A model generated the notes under the pieces. The model was not told the origin of the DNA. It did not search any database and saw only the letters and a list, made by a program, of their open reading frames with translations. The translations under genes and the position numbers were made by a program. DNA of 64,000 nucleotides, taken from the NCBI GenBank assembly GCA_001724265.1, contig MEDY01000028.1, positions 58,605 to 122,604 on the forward strand. Direction: 5' to 3'. This DNA comes from Rhizaria sp. SCN 62-66. Taxonomy: Eukaryota > Rhizaria, unplaced. Of the stretch, positions 34,148-48,009 are shown piece after piece (within the stretch, counting starts at the first letter, position 1; each line of letters starts with the position of its first letter).

Positions 34148-37100
34148 CGCAGAGGCGGGCTCGACGGCGGCCTGGGACGACGCGGCGGCGAGGTCAGTCG
34201 TCGCGGGGACACCAGCGACTTCTGCCGCGGCTGCGGCTGCGGTGGTCGCAGCGTCGGCGCGGAGGCCCAAGGCGGCGTGCGCGTCCATGAAGAGCGAGCG
34301 GCCGCTGGAGTAGCGTGCCGACGTGGCGCGATCCCCGGCCGCCGCAGCCGTTACACATTCAGCGCCCTGCGCCACGCTTGACTCAGCGGCCCCGGACCCG
34401 GAAGCGACGCCGACACCGACACCGGCCACGGCGGCGTCGGCTGCGCCGCCAGAGGAGTCGGACGAGTCGACGCCGGCGCCCGACCGCTCGCCGGAGGGCG
34501 CGTGGATCGAGCTGAGCGACCAGCGCACGGAGGACTGCGATGGCCGCTGCGACTGCAAGTGTTCCCGTGAGTGCTCCTGCGAGTGTTCGCGCGATTCCCG
34601 CGAGTGCTCGTCGGACCGCACGCGGGAATGGCCCGGGGACGAGTCGGGCGATGCCTCGACGCCGATGCGCGGCGGACCCCCGCCAGTGGCGGCCCGCGGG
34701 CCAGCGCCAGCGCCCGCGTTTGTGGGGGCAGCGGCGACGCCGGGCGCTGCGGTCGACGCCGTGTTTGAAGCGGCAAGCGCACGATCGCGGTCACGGTCAC
34801 GTGGCAGAAGCTCGCGGAGCGCGTCCAAATGCGCGCCATTGCTGGCGGCGTCGCTGTTGTCGGTCCCGGTGGTGATGGAGCTCGCAGTGACGGAGCTCAT
34901 CGTCGTCGCCATCGACAGCGCACGCTCACGCTCTGGCAGCCGCGCGCCGCCGCCGCCGCCGCCGCCGCCGCTGGTGGTGGTGACCCCGCCGGGCACGGTG
35001 CGCGTGGCCTTGCCAGCGGTGGAGACCATGACGGCATCGTCCACTCTCTCGCCGCGTACATGCGCTTTCTCCCCAGTCGCCGTCGTCGCTGTCATCTTCG
35101 CCAGCGCGCGCGTGGAACCAGACTCGACGTTCGCAGCATTCGCGCGTGCGAGAGCGAGGGGCACGACGGGGCGTTCGGCGACGGTCTTAATGAAGAGCAC
35201 GTTGCGCTGCAGACTGGTGTCGGCCCATAGTACGCGGGCGGGGGCGGGACCGCCGAGGTCGGCCAAGTGCAGGCGGCGCTTCGCGGCCTCGGCGGACTCG
35301 CGGTGACGGAAGCGCACGCTTGCCGTCACAGTGGCAGCGGCCCCATGCACACTTGCACAGGTGCCCGCGGTGGCGGCGGCGTTCGCGGCAGCGCTGTCTG
35401 CGCAGCCACCGGAGGCAGCGTCAGCAGTAGCAGGAGCGGTATGTTGTTGTTGGTGGTTGTCGGCGTCGCTCTCCGACGAGACAGCAGCGGCAGAAGCAGC
35501 GGCGGGGACAGAACCGGGGGCAACGGGCTACGCGCTTGCAGCGGCGACAGGCGCGGCGCTGGCGGGCGCGGGGCCCGGCGTGACCGAGACGAACACGTCT
35601 TCCTCGACGATGGGTCCGAACGCGCTGGCGAGCGACGCGACAGCGTGCGCGCTCACATTCGCGGGAAGCCCCGTGATGAGCAGCGCCGTGTTCGGCTGCG
35701 CCCAGCCGACGCGGAGCCTGTGTCCGGCCCAAAGCGCGCCCGACAGCCGCGCCTTAGCCCTGGCGGCGGCGGTTGAGCTGGTGAACTCGACGAAGCCGTA
35801 CCGCAGCGAGCGCTGGTTGCGGCGGTCGCGTTTGAGCTCGGTCTGCGCCACGGCGCCCGGTCCGCCGCAGAGCGCGTGCAGCATCTCCGGCGTCGCGAAC
35901 GGCGGCAGGTCGCCTAGAAACAGCAGGCGCGGCGGGGCGCAGACCGCGGAGCCGGGGTCGGAGCCCGCGGCGGGACTCGAGCCGGCGGCGCAGCCGGTCG
36001 CGGAGGCGGTCGTCGACGGGCAGTCAGCGGCGGCGGCGGAGGCAGCGGCGGCCGAGTGGAGGAGACCGAGGTCCGTGCGCTTGCGGCCGCGGCCGCGCGC
36101 GCCGCGCATCAGCGCCGGTGACGGCGTCTGGCCCGTCGCTGCAACCGTCGCACAAATCGTCGAAACAGCAGTTGCAACGGCACCGGTGGACGTTGCGGCG
36201 GCAGCGAACCCAGGCTCGGGCTCATGCGATGTGGGCTCGGTCACAGGCGCGGCGTCGCTATTGCTGGTGACCGCGGTCACGGCTGCGGCGAGCGCAGCGG
36301 TGGCGAGAACAGCGGGCGACAGACCGGCATCAGCGGCGACTGCGTTCGCGCCACTGGGCGAGTCCGCGGCCTCGGCCAGCGTCTCCAGCGCGAGCGCGAG
36401 CGCCAGCGGCGGCGTGACCGGCGCGGACCCCGCGACCGGAACACCCACGGGCCGCGCCGCTCTGGTGGCCGCCGCAGCGCTGACCGGCGCGGCGACCGAC
36501 GGCGGGGCGCTGGCGGGCACGACGGGCACGGCGGGTGTGTGCTGCACCGAGTCGTCGGAGCCAGTGATCGGCGTGATGGCCGACACGTGCGCCGGCGTCA
36601 CAGTCTCTCTCTCCGTCTCCGCGACCGTCTCCGGCACAGGCACAGGCACGGGCGCGCGCGCCGGTGTGGCGAGCAGGGGCGTGAGCAGAGACGCGGCCAC
36701 GGCGGCGGCGGGCGCGGGCATCGGCGCGAGCGTCGATGGCGTCGCGGGCGCGGGCACGGCGCGCATCGGTTCGGCCCCGAACACGTCGGGAACGGAGATG
36801 TGCGACGGCGAACGCTTGTGCCGCCGCGCCAGCGCAGCCGCAGCGGCGGCCGCGGCGGCGGACGTGGGCGAGACCGCGTCGGGCGCGACCACGCCGTCGC
36901 CGGGGGCGCCGCTGGCGACTGTAGACAGCTCCGGCACGGCCAGCAAACTGCGGCGGCCGCTGAGCGGCTGGTAATCAGCATCGCTACCGTCGCCGCTGGC
37001 CGAGTCGCTGTCGCTGCAGCTGCAGGAGCGCGAGCCGTCGTCGGGACACGCAGCGCTCGATAAGTCGCCCGTCGCGGTCGAGTCGGTCGTCGCGCGCGTA

Positions 37101-40100
37101 GTGCCGCGGCGCCGCGTGAGCAGCTTCACCGACGCCGGCGCGGTCGCGCTTGTCGTTGAACCAATGCCAGCGCCAGCGCCAGCGGCGGCGGCGGCGGCCG
37201 CGATGGCCTCGGCGGCGGTCAGGGGCGCGGCGCCCGCGTCAGCGGTTGAGATGGCGGCCGAGCCCGAGGCCGAGGCGGATACCGCGGCGGCCGCGTCGGC
37301 GGCGGTGTGGCGGCGGCAGCGGTGGTGCTGTCGGCGGCGGCTGCGGCCTTCGCTGAGGTACGACGTGCCGCGTGAGCCGCTGCGCGATCTCGATCTCGCG
37401 CCGGCCTCACCGGGGCCGAACCCGACGCCCGCGCCACCGCCCGCGGTCGGCGACACCACGGCAGCGGCGTGGGCGGCGCGCGGACCGGCGATCGAAGTAC
37501 CCGCCGTGCCAGTGCCGGTGCCGCTGCTAGGGCTAGCGAGGGAGACGGCGAGACCGGACTGCGCATGCGACTGCGAGTGGGGCAGCGAGCTCGTGTGCGA
37601 ATGAACTTGTGAGTGAACTTGTGAGTGCACTTGCGAGTTCGCGAGTGAGGGGACGTGCGAGTGCGTGTGCAAGGACGACGACGGAGACGCAGCCGCGGGG
37701 CCAGACATGGCGCCCGAGCCGTCGACAATCAGCACGGGCGCAGGACCAGCCGCACGCACACGCTGCTCACGGTCGCTGCGCTCACGGTCAGTCGACACCG
37801 AGGACGAGTCGGAGCCCGTGGCGCGGAAATGGGCTGCGGACAACAGCGCGGGGGCCGCGGTGGGTCCCATGTAGGGCGACACGGGTCGTGACGCAGTGTG
37901 CAGCAACAGAGCGGAAACGCGGTCAAGCGCTTCGGCGCGCGCGGCGGAGGCTGCGGAGACAGAGTACACGGCGTGAGGCGCTGCGATCGTGTTCACTGAG
38001 TCAGTCGAGGCAGTGTTAGCAGCATGCGAGGACGAGGACGCCGCCGAACGTGACGAAGACGAGGACGACGACAGAGCTGACGTTGCCAGCGAGGATGATG
38101 ATGACGAGGACGACGCCGACGCGGAGGATGGCGCCGCCGTCAGTGCGTTCGCGGCCAAGAACGCCGGCGGCGGCACTGACATTGACGTGGGCACTGGCGC
38201 GGGCGCGGTAGGCGCGGCAGGCGCAAGAGCGGAGGAAAGCGAGAGTGCGTCAGACGCACTGTTGCTGCGGCTGCCCCCTGGCGTCTGCAGCGCGGACGCA
38301 AGCGCGTGTGTTGCCGACTGCGCAAAGGACGCTCTCGCGCTCACACTCTCAATGTGCGCGGCGCTCTGCGCGCCAACAGCGGCGGCCGGTGCGGCGGCGG
38401 CGGCTTGCACGGCGGCGGCGGCGGCGGCTTGTGAGGCAACATCAGCAGCGGCGGCGGCGCGTGGTGTCGGGGTGTAGCGCGCATCCAGCCCTCGCGGGGA
38501 CGCGGGGGACGAGCTGGCGCACTCGTCGCCCTCTTCGACCACAAGTCCCTGCGGTGACACAGTCGTCGCGACCGTGTTGCCCCCTGCCGTGAGAAGGGGC
38601 GTCGTCGAGGTGGAGATGAAGGTGGTGAACGGTGCGGGCGCGGGCGCGAGAGCGGCTACGTCGTGTTCCTGCGCCCCCTCAGCCGCGGTGACGGACTCCT
38701 GGGCGTCGGTCAAAGAGAGAGTGAGCGATTGTGCGTCCGCCGACGTCGCCGCTGACGCCACTGAGAACGCCGACACGGCCGAGGACCGGTGCGCAAGCGA
38801 GCGCCGCTGCCGCCCGCCGCCGCCGCTGCCTCCGGCCGCCGCGGTGGTGCCGTTGAGCGGGGCGGCGGTGAACGTGCGCGGGAGCGACGCGCCGCCCAGG
38901 GACACGCCGTGGACGGACTGCGGCGACACGGACGAGTGCACTGACGCGGACGGCGCGAGAGTCGTAGGCGCCAGCGGCCAGGACTCGCCGCTGGCGCCGA
39001 CGACTTGGCTGCCGCCGCCGCGACTGCCGCTGCCGCCGCCGCGGCTGCCGCCGCCGCGCGCGCTGGCTCTGGAGCTGGCGGTGACGGCGACGACTGACCC
39101 GGCCACCACCGCGGCGGCGGCGGCGGCGGACGACGACGAGTAGGATGCAGCGGCATGTGCGCACTGGCACACATGGGCACGCGTACCGTCACGCGCACCC
39201 ACCGACGGCCCGCTGCCCGCGGCTCTGGTGGTGCTGCTGCCGTCACAACTGCCCTCGTAGCCGCTGCGGGCGTCGTCGACGTCAAACCCCTCGGCCTCGT
39301 CTCCGTCCGCGTCCACGTCCGCGTCGGCGGCGTCGGCGTCGGCCGAGCTGACCGTGGTGGCGCCGTGTTGCGATGCGCGGTGCGGCGCGACCCCCGCGGC
39401 CGCGGCGGCCGCGGTGCCGGCGGAGGACAACGCGGCGGCCGCGGCCGCGGCGGCGGAGGAGGAGGACTCGGCGCCCGTGGCGGTGCGGCGCTTGAGACGG
39501 CCCGCGGCCAGCGCGGCGGCTTCGGCGGCGAACGCGAGGCTCTTGTTGCGGCACTGGGGCCCGCAGACGAGCAGGGTCCCTGTCGGCAGCGTGCTCAGTT
39601 GTGGCCCGAGAGCGTGTGTCCCCGGTCCTGGTACGCGGGACCCGGCGGGCGCGGCGGCGACGGTCGCGACAACTGCGGTGACGGCGCCGCCTGGACTTGC
39701 CCAGACGAGGCGGGGAAGCGCACTGCCGACGAGGCCGGGACCGGCGCTGCTGGCGCTGGCGCTGGCGCTAGGCGGGTCTGCGGACAGCGGCGTGAGCGCG
39801 ACGTCTTTGCCGTAGCACAGCAACAGGGGCAGCGCGCCCGTGGTAAGCCCCGCGCCCACCGACGCGGCCTTGGCCAGCGGGACCTCGCCCGTGACGGGCG
39901 ACGGCTCGAGCGCGGAGATCGAGATCGGGGACGCGAATGCCGCGGCTGCGGCGGCCGCGGTGGCTGCGGCGTCGGCGGGCGCGTCGGTCTCGCTGTCGCG
40001 GTCGCTGGCCACTCTGCCTCTCGAGTTGAGGTGACCGTGACCGTGGCCGTGACCGTGGGTCCCGACGGGACCTTGCTGGGGGGACACGGCCGTAGCGCCC

Positions 40101-40861
40101 GAGGAGGCAGCGGCGGCGGCGGCGGCAGCGGCAGTCACGGCAAATGCGGAGACTGCCGCGTTCGCCGAGGCGGCGGTGCGCAGTGAGCGCGGGAGCGTAG
40201 GCGCGGACTGGAACCCCGTCGCCGCGGCCGCTTGAGCAGCCGCCGACGCCTGCGAGACGACTGCGTTGGCGTCCAGAGAGGCGTCGACGCTGTTGTTGCG
40301 GCCGAACGAGACCGAATCCACGGTGCGCGCAGAGTGCAGCGTGGGCGGCGGCGTTGTGTCAACAGCAGCGGCGGCGGTGGCGACAGCGGCAGCGTTAGTG
40401 GCAGCGGCGGCGTTTGGCTGTGTTGCAGCGGCGTCTGGCTGCGGTTGAGGTATGAGTGGCACGGCGGCGTCCGAGGCGGCGTCGACTGAGGCGGCGTCGG
40501 AAGCGGCGGTGTGGGAAGAATATGCGGGGGCTGAACCCGTTGCGAGGCCAGGCGAGACACCGGCAGCACCGTGCGGCTGGAGCAGCTGCGTCTGTGCCTG
40601 CGAGTGTGTCAGCAAAGAAGATGTGTCACTCTGAGCAGCAGCAGTCGCCGCGGGCGCGGCAGCAGAAGCTGAGGATGAGGATGAGGCGGTGGCGTCAGGG
40701 GCAACGGGATCGGCCTGAGGGTGCGGCGGCAACGGCGGCTGAGACAGCGGCGGCTGCGGCGGCGAAGGGGACGAGCGGGACGGCGGCGGCACAGTGGCGG
40801 CGGCCGGCCCGGTCGGCGGTGCAGAGGCAGGGGACGCGGGGGCGACGGGGCTGCGGGGCAT
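25583..40861 (-). CDS. Giant low-complexity RRM protein (one in-frame TAG inside the second RRM)
   Basis: A single 15.3-kb frame, 5,092 aa from the ATG at 40861, interrupted only by TAG at 35528-35530 and ending in TAA. The frame is open upstream to 41002 and beyond without ATG, so a 5' exon may exist. Most of the protein is Ala/Ser/Pro/Gln/His/Gly-rich disorder. The folded core has RRM1 at 35929-35699 (LLFLGDLPPF, YGFVEFTSS, LRVGWA) and RRM2 starting ALLITGLPANVSAHAVASLA (about 35690). RRM2 breaks off into a roughly 75-residue linker containing the TAG, then resumes with ATVTASVRFRHRESAEAAKR and ARVLWAD (35335-35219). A third RRM-like segment (ELKAFFAQFGPVTVV... GVFVHFADSDAGDTAVRR) follows. 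A long poly-Gln tract lies at about 29420-29565. Probably an RNA-binding, condensate-forming protein (inference); no named orthologue recognised. Confidence 0.75.
29420..29565 (-). repeat. Poly-glutamine tract with long pure CAA run
   Basis: On the minus strand a CAA run of about 25 uninterrupted codons (around 29431-29507) is flanked by mixed CAA/CAG with His and Tyr interruptions. It is in frame with the giant RRM protein. Other shorter CAG/CAA runs occur at about 26058-26120, 31290-31332 and 34110-34145. Confidence 0.85.
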
Positions 40862-41002
40862 GCACCGGAGCAGAACGAGCGACGAAGGGCGCGGAGCTGC
40901 GGGAGACGAGTGGGACGCGGATGCGTGCGGGGGATTCCCCGGCGCAAAGCGGGGCGAAAGGTGACCCGGGGGCGGTGCGGCGTTACTCGGAGAGGACGTC
41001 AA

Positions 41003-41924
41003 TGGCGTGGGCAGGAGACAAGTGGCTGCGGCAGAACGACATTATGCTGATTTTTAAGGCCGTCCGAATCGTGTGGGCGGCTATTAGATGTAAAAAGTAG
41101 TAAAATAGACGAGATATCCAACGTTGATCGGGTTTTGTCGTCATAGCGAAGTGTGAGCCAGAAGAATTGGAGGAGAGGATGAGAATCGATCTGGCGATGC
41201 GCAAGTGAATTATTCTCCACGTAGTATCTCACGACAGACTGGATTTTGAGCGAATCTATCAAAATATTAGAAAACCATTCCACGTCTTAAAGTTATAACG
41301 AGAGTGACATTTGAATTTGTCGACCGTATGCATCGTTTTGAGCTCGCGACAAAGAGCCGAATTGGGAGCGCTGCGACCGAATTTGGACGACTCTGGTTCT
41401 GTGAGCGACGGCCCGAAAAGGTTGTTCAACGCAGATACAGCACATAGGAGGCTAGAATTCGAGTATATTTTGTGTATATCACGCCAATACGCAGTATATA
41501 ATTTCAGTGCTATGTAGATATTCGACAAAATCGGTCTCTGCCTCATCTAGAGGAAGACTTTCCGCAAAGCTCTCCTTGTGATGTCTTGGCCATCTAGACC
41601 CGCCGCGATACACACAGGAGGAGATAGATCAACAATGGACACATTTCCGAGCCATCACCAAGATAGAGCCATATAAGCAGCAACGCACCCCGACATCGAT
41701 CACGAGGCCGCCCCCACGTGTACAGCGCGAAGTTGCACGCCTCCTCAAACGAGTAGGTGACATGAGTACATTGCCCAGGCACAGCCCGTCGCAATTATTG
41801 CAGAGGAGAACGTATAACAGTCAGAACACTGTCGTTATATCGGGACAAACAGCCACAGCGTAGAAAAATAGACACAATATTGTTCTCTAGACACCCACGA
41901 CATTTGCCAGGGGCATTGAAGCTG
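41003..41924. other. Intergenic region
   Basis: Upstream of the giant gene and downstream of the RS-rich gene. Less GC-rich than the genes. It may contain a 5' exon of the giant gene, but I could not identify one. Confidence 0.45.
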
Positions 41925-44900
41925 TCAACCAGAGCCTGTGCCACCATTACCAGTAGGTGTGCTGACAACTTCTGTGGCAGTTCTCTTGTCAGCAGTTTTG
42001 TTCACCAGGGGCAGCAGTGTGTCGTTGACCCAGCCACCCGCGGCACGCATGCTCTCGCTCGTCACTGCACGCACTGGCGTCATCGTCAACTGCTGCTGTT
42101 GTTGTTGTTGCTGCTGCTGATGCTGCCGCTGCTGCTGCTGATGCTGCCGCTGCTGCTGCTGCTGCTGTTGTTGTTGTTGCTGTTGCTGTGGCATGGCCTG
42201 CGAATGCTGCTGTGTAGGATTGAGCACGGTGTCAAGCCCACCAGTTGCGCTGGCGATACCAACCAGCCCCGCTGGCACAAACCCCAAGCACGCAAAAACA
42301 CGCGCTGATAGCCACAGCCCAGGTCGTGCGTGCTGCACTGCGCCGTACAACGCAGCACGCGCCGCTGCACGCGCGCTCTCGCCAAGCTCATCTGCTTCAA
42401 CAGTCACAGGCGCTGCGGGTCCAGCACTCGTAGTGTCACACCCACTGGATGTATTGCCCAGCGCATCGCCAGTGGCAGCCTCAGCGTCAACAGTCGTGTT
42501 GCCAGCGGGCACATTGCCAGCGGCAACTTCGTTGACCGTGGCAACAGCAGCAGTATCAGAATCAACAGCGATAACCGTAGCAGCCTTACTGGCGCGCTCA
42601 GCAGCAGCGTACCGGTCGAGATGCGCGGCAACAAAGGCTGGCAAACGCGCTTCCGCGTACCGCGCCACGTGGGCAGCCGCCAGCGCCATCACAGCAGAGT
42701 GTTCCGCCGCCGCGCGCACGCCGGCCGCTCCGGGCACAGCCGCAGTCTCGAGCGTCGCCGCGCCGTTGCCGCTGCTGCCGCTGCTGCTGCTGCCGCTGCC
42801 GTTACTGCTGCTGTTGTTCTTGTTGTCGTCCTTGTCCAGGACGAATTGTTCGATGATCAGAGTGGCGACGTCGGGCGTGAGCGTGACGATGGCCACCGCG
42901 GCCGTGCGCGACACCGGCGTCACGACCACGGCGGGCAGCCACTGCGGCGCGGACAGCAGATGCGGCGGCACCTGCGCCTGCGGCTGCAGCTTCGACTTGG
43001 ACTTCGGCTGCTGCGACAGCGGCCGCAAGGGCACGGAAGGCGGCACCAGCGACGCGCACGCCTCAGGCAGCAGCGCCGCGACGACCTCCGCGGCCGTGAC
43101 GGACACGGGCAGGCCGCCGATCGTGAGCCGCCCGGCTCCGCGCGCGCTCTCCCAGCCCGCCGCCACAGCGGCGGCCGCGGTCATGGCGGCGGCGGCGAGC
43201 GCGATGGCCTCCGCGTGTTGTGCCGGCGTTGCGCGGTGCGGCGCCGGGATGCGCGACTCGGCTGTGAGCGCGGACCGGCTCTCGAAGCCCCAGCATTCGC
43301 GTTGACGCGGCGAAGCTGCGGTGAGCGCGGAACTTGACGACGAGGTTAGCGCCGCGCTTGACGACGCGGTCAGCGCGGTGTTCGACGACGCGGCGGTAAG
43401 CGCTGCGTTTGCGGCAGCATGCGCGGCTTTTGACGCGGTGATCGTGGCGTTTGCGGCGGCGATCGCAGCGCCCGACGCGTCCAACGGGGCCCGGTCAGTG
43501 GCCGCGGGGTGCGACGGGCAGAGCACGGGCAGCGACAGGACTTCCATGGGCGTGTGCAGCGCGAGCGGGCGGCCGCGAAGGGACTGGCCGTGCAGCCGTA
43601 GCGCGCGCGTGGCGGCATCGGCGGTGGGGAACACGGCCGCGCCGACTGCGCGCGAGTGTGCGAGCGTTACTAGCGCGCGCGCGTCCACCAGGCCGAACAG
43701 CGCGGCCAAGTCGGCGGGCACAGTCGCCATGTGCGCGTGCGACAGGTGGACCGAGTAGAACGAGCCCAGCGCGGAGACGTGCTCGAGCGCGAGCGTTTGC
43801 GCGAGCTGAAGCGCCGCGACGGTGGCCGCACGCGACGACAGCACGGGCGCGCGCAGCGCAAGCACAGCGGCCTCAGCGCGCGCGTCGGGCTGCGGCGCCG
43901 ATGCGCTTGCGTCCAAGTCCGGGTCCGGCGGGCGGAAAAACAGCCGCGAGACGCGGTACTCTTGCTGCCGGTCCCGGGCGCGGGCTGCATTCTCCTCTAA
44001 TTGCGACGACGTTGCGGGGAGCTTGGAGGTGGACCCCCACTGCTGTTGCGCGGCAGAGTTTGCCTCCGCCAGAACCGCACGCATCGCCTCCCTGCGCGCG
44101 GCGGCAAGCCGGGTCATCTCGCACGTCGGCAGCGACCGCTCGCGCAGCGCCGGCGCGTGCTGGTGGTCGGCCGCGTCGCGCCGCCCGCGGGCCCGCGACA
44201 CGGCCTGGTCCCAGAGCGCCTCCCAGGGGCGCTCCGCTGCGCGCGCGAGGGGGTCGTTGGCGGCGATCGCGCGCGATGCGTGGGCGGAGTTGCGGATGCG
44301 CTTGCGACGAAGCTTCGCGGCGCGCACGGAACACGCGTCGTTGTCGCCGTCATCGTCGGAGTCACGGTCGTCTTCCCAGTCACTCCAGTCACTGTCACGG
44401 TCACGGGTGCGGTCACGGTCAGCGTCACGAGAGCTGCTGCCCTTGCCGTAGTCACGGTCGCGGTCGCTGCGGTCGCGGTGACTGCGCTGAGGACTGCAAC
44501 TGCGCGTGCGGCTGCGAGTGGGACTGCGACAGCGGACATTTCGGTTCCGGTGGCTGCTGTTTTCAAGCTTGGGCCTGGGGCTTCGCGAGCGTGAGCACGA
44601 GCGAGAACGAGAGGAGCGCAATGGACTGCGGGAGGATGCACGGGCGCGCGTCGGACGGTTGATAGGACTGTGGCTGCGGGTTCGACTCCGACTCCGACTT
44701 TGGCTGCCGCTGCGGCTGCGGTCACTGCAACTGCCGCTGCGGCTGCGACTGCCGCTCGGACTGCGGCTGTTGCTGTGGCTTCGGCTACGACTGCGACCTC
44801 GCCTTTGCCCTCGCAGTCGTCTTGATGGCAGTGGCTTGTCATCGCAGCGGCTGCGGTCCCTCGCATTGCCTATGTCGCCATCGTTGTCGTTGAAATGACG

Positions 44901-45185
44901 ACGGGCGCGCTCGCAGTCACCGCCACTGGCAACAAACGCGCAGTAAGACGCGTCCAACTCAACGCCGTGGGCACCGGCAGGAGGACGCAGCCACGCCAGG
45001 CTGTCTCGGAGTTTGCTGCTGGCAGTGCCTATGGGAGCCCATCCATCAGCGGTGTTCCGAGTCACATCATCATTCAGGTGAGTCCTGGAGACTGCAGGAA
45101 ATATCGTAGCGACTGAGGGTCCGGTGACATGTGCATGGATAGTGGAAGTACCTGCCACAAACGGGCCGCCGGATTTGAAATTCAT
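41925..45185 (-). CDS. RS-domain RNA-binding protein, possibly U2AF large-subunit-like
   Basis: 1,086 aa from the ATG at 45183-45185. It has an N-terminal RS domain (44330-44860, RSRS/SRSP/RDRD repeats) followed by an acidic-basic Arg-rich region. Two divergent RRM-like segments follow: FYSVHLSHAHMATVPADLAA with RALRLHGQSLRGRPLALHTP, and GRLTIGGLPVSVTAAEVVAA with AVAIVTLTPDVATLI. The second resembles the start of U2AF65 RRM2 (FIGGLP), and the RS-RRM-RRM order also fits U2AF2. The RNP motifs are weak, however, and the protein is twice the normal length, with Ala/Ser insertions and a poly-Gln tract (about 42088-42195). Ends in TGA. The frame is open upstream of the chosen ATG past a possible acceptor (ACTCAG near 45247), so a 5' exon is possible. 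The splicing role is inferred. Confidence 0.6.
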   Translation of the reverse strand: MNFKSGGPFVAGTSTIHAHVTGPSVATIFPAVSRTHLNDDVTRNTADGWAPIGTASSKLRDSLAWLRPPAGAHGVELDASYCAFVASGGDCERARRHFNDNDGDIGNARDRSRCDDKPLPSRRLRGQRRGRSRSRSHSNSRSPSGSRSRSGSCSDRSRSGSQSRSRSRTRSHSPINRPTRARASSRSPLRSSRSRSCSRSRSPRPKLENSSHRNRNVRCRSPTRSRTRSCSPQRSHRDRSDRDRDYGKGSSSRDADRDRTRDRDSDWSDWEDDRDSDDDGDNDACSVRAAKLRRKRIRNSAHASRAIAANDPLARAAERPWEALWDQAVSRARGRRDAADHQHAPALRERSLPTCEMTRLAAARREAMRAVLAEANSAAQQQWGSTSKLPATSSQLEENAARARDRQQEYRVSRLFFRPPDPDLDASASAPQPDARAEAAVLALRAPVLSSRAATVAALQLAQTLALEHVSALGSFYSVHLSHAHMATVPADLAALFGLVDARALVTLAHSRAVGAAVFPTADAATRALRLHGQSLRGRPLALHTPMEVLSLPVLCPSHPAATDRAPLDASGAAIAAANATITASKAAHAAANAALTAASSNTALTASSSAALTSSSSSALTAASPRQRECWGFESRSALTAESRIPAPHRATPAQHAEAIALAAAAMTAAAAVAAGWESARGAGRLTIGGLPVSVTAAEVVAALLPEACASLVPPSVPLRPLSQQPKSKSKLQPQAQVPPHLLSAPQWLPAVVVTPVSRTAAVAIVTLTPDVATLIIEQFVLDKDDNKNNSSSNGSGSSSSGSSGNGAATLETAAVPGAAGVRAAAEHSAVMALAAAHVARYAEARLPAFVAAHLDRYAAAERASKAATVIAVDSDTAAVATVNEVAAGNVPAGNTTVDAEAATGDALGNTSSGCDTTSAGPAAPVTVEADELGESARAAARAALYGAVQHARPGLWLSARVFACLGFVPAGLVGIASATGGLDTVLNPTQQHSQAMPQQQQQQQQQQQQQRQHQQQQRQHQQQQQQQQQQLTMTPVRAVTSESMRAAGGWVNDTLLPLVNKTADKRTATEVVSTPTGNGGTGSG
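42088..42195 (-). repeat. Poly-Gln/Gln-His coding repeat
   Basis: CAG/CAA runs interrupted by RQH units, near the C-terminus of the RS-rich protein. In frame on the minus strand. Confidence 0.8.
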
Positions 45186-47482
<2,297 letters not shown>

Positions 47483-48009
47483 GCAATTGAAGCGGATTTC
47501 TCTCTCGTTTCTGTTGCTCAAGAGCACATGCAGTGTCTCTTTGCTGACGTGGCTTGCGGTGTATTTATTGTGCTTCAGCTGTTGCTCTGTACATTTTATG
47601 TAACACAAGACGACGCGGAAACACTCCACTAACCCCACTGCGAACCGCGCGGCTTACATCTCAAATCAATTTATTCTAAAATGACACATCAAAAACCATT
47701 TATAATGACTGTATGCCGACCGTCTTGTTACAAGCGGCGACGTTTGTGTGCGTGTGTACTGCCAAATGACAACACGTTCCATAAAGTGACCTAACTTTCC
47801 TTACTATTCTTAGCTACGCTGTTGTATCTTGCTTGAAATCCCTTGTGTATCAAATGATCGTCCTTGAAATGCACTTTGCCACTCTCAAAGGCTTTGCTTG
47901 TCAGTCGCTTCAAGTTGCAGTAGCTGTCCCAAACAAAGCGAGTTTTCAAACGTTGTGATCTTTATTGCCAATATTATCATTCCACAGCCAGGTATATGTG
48001 TCGCATATC
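47483..48009. other. Convergent spacer
   Basis: Between the 3' ends of HSP60 (+) and the small secreted protein gene (-). It contains an AATAAA on the minus strand near 47960 and no gene. Confidence 0.5.
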
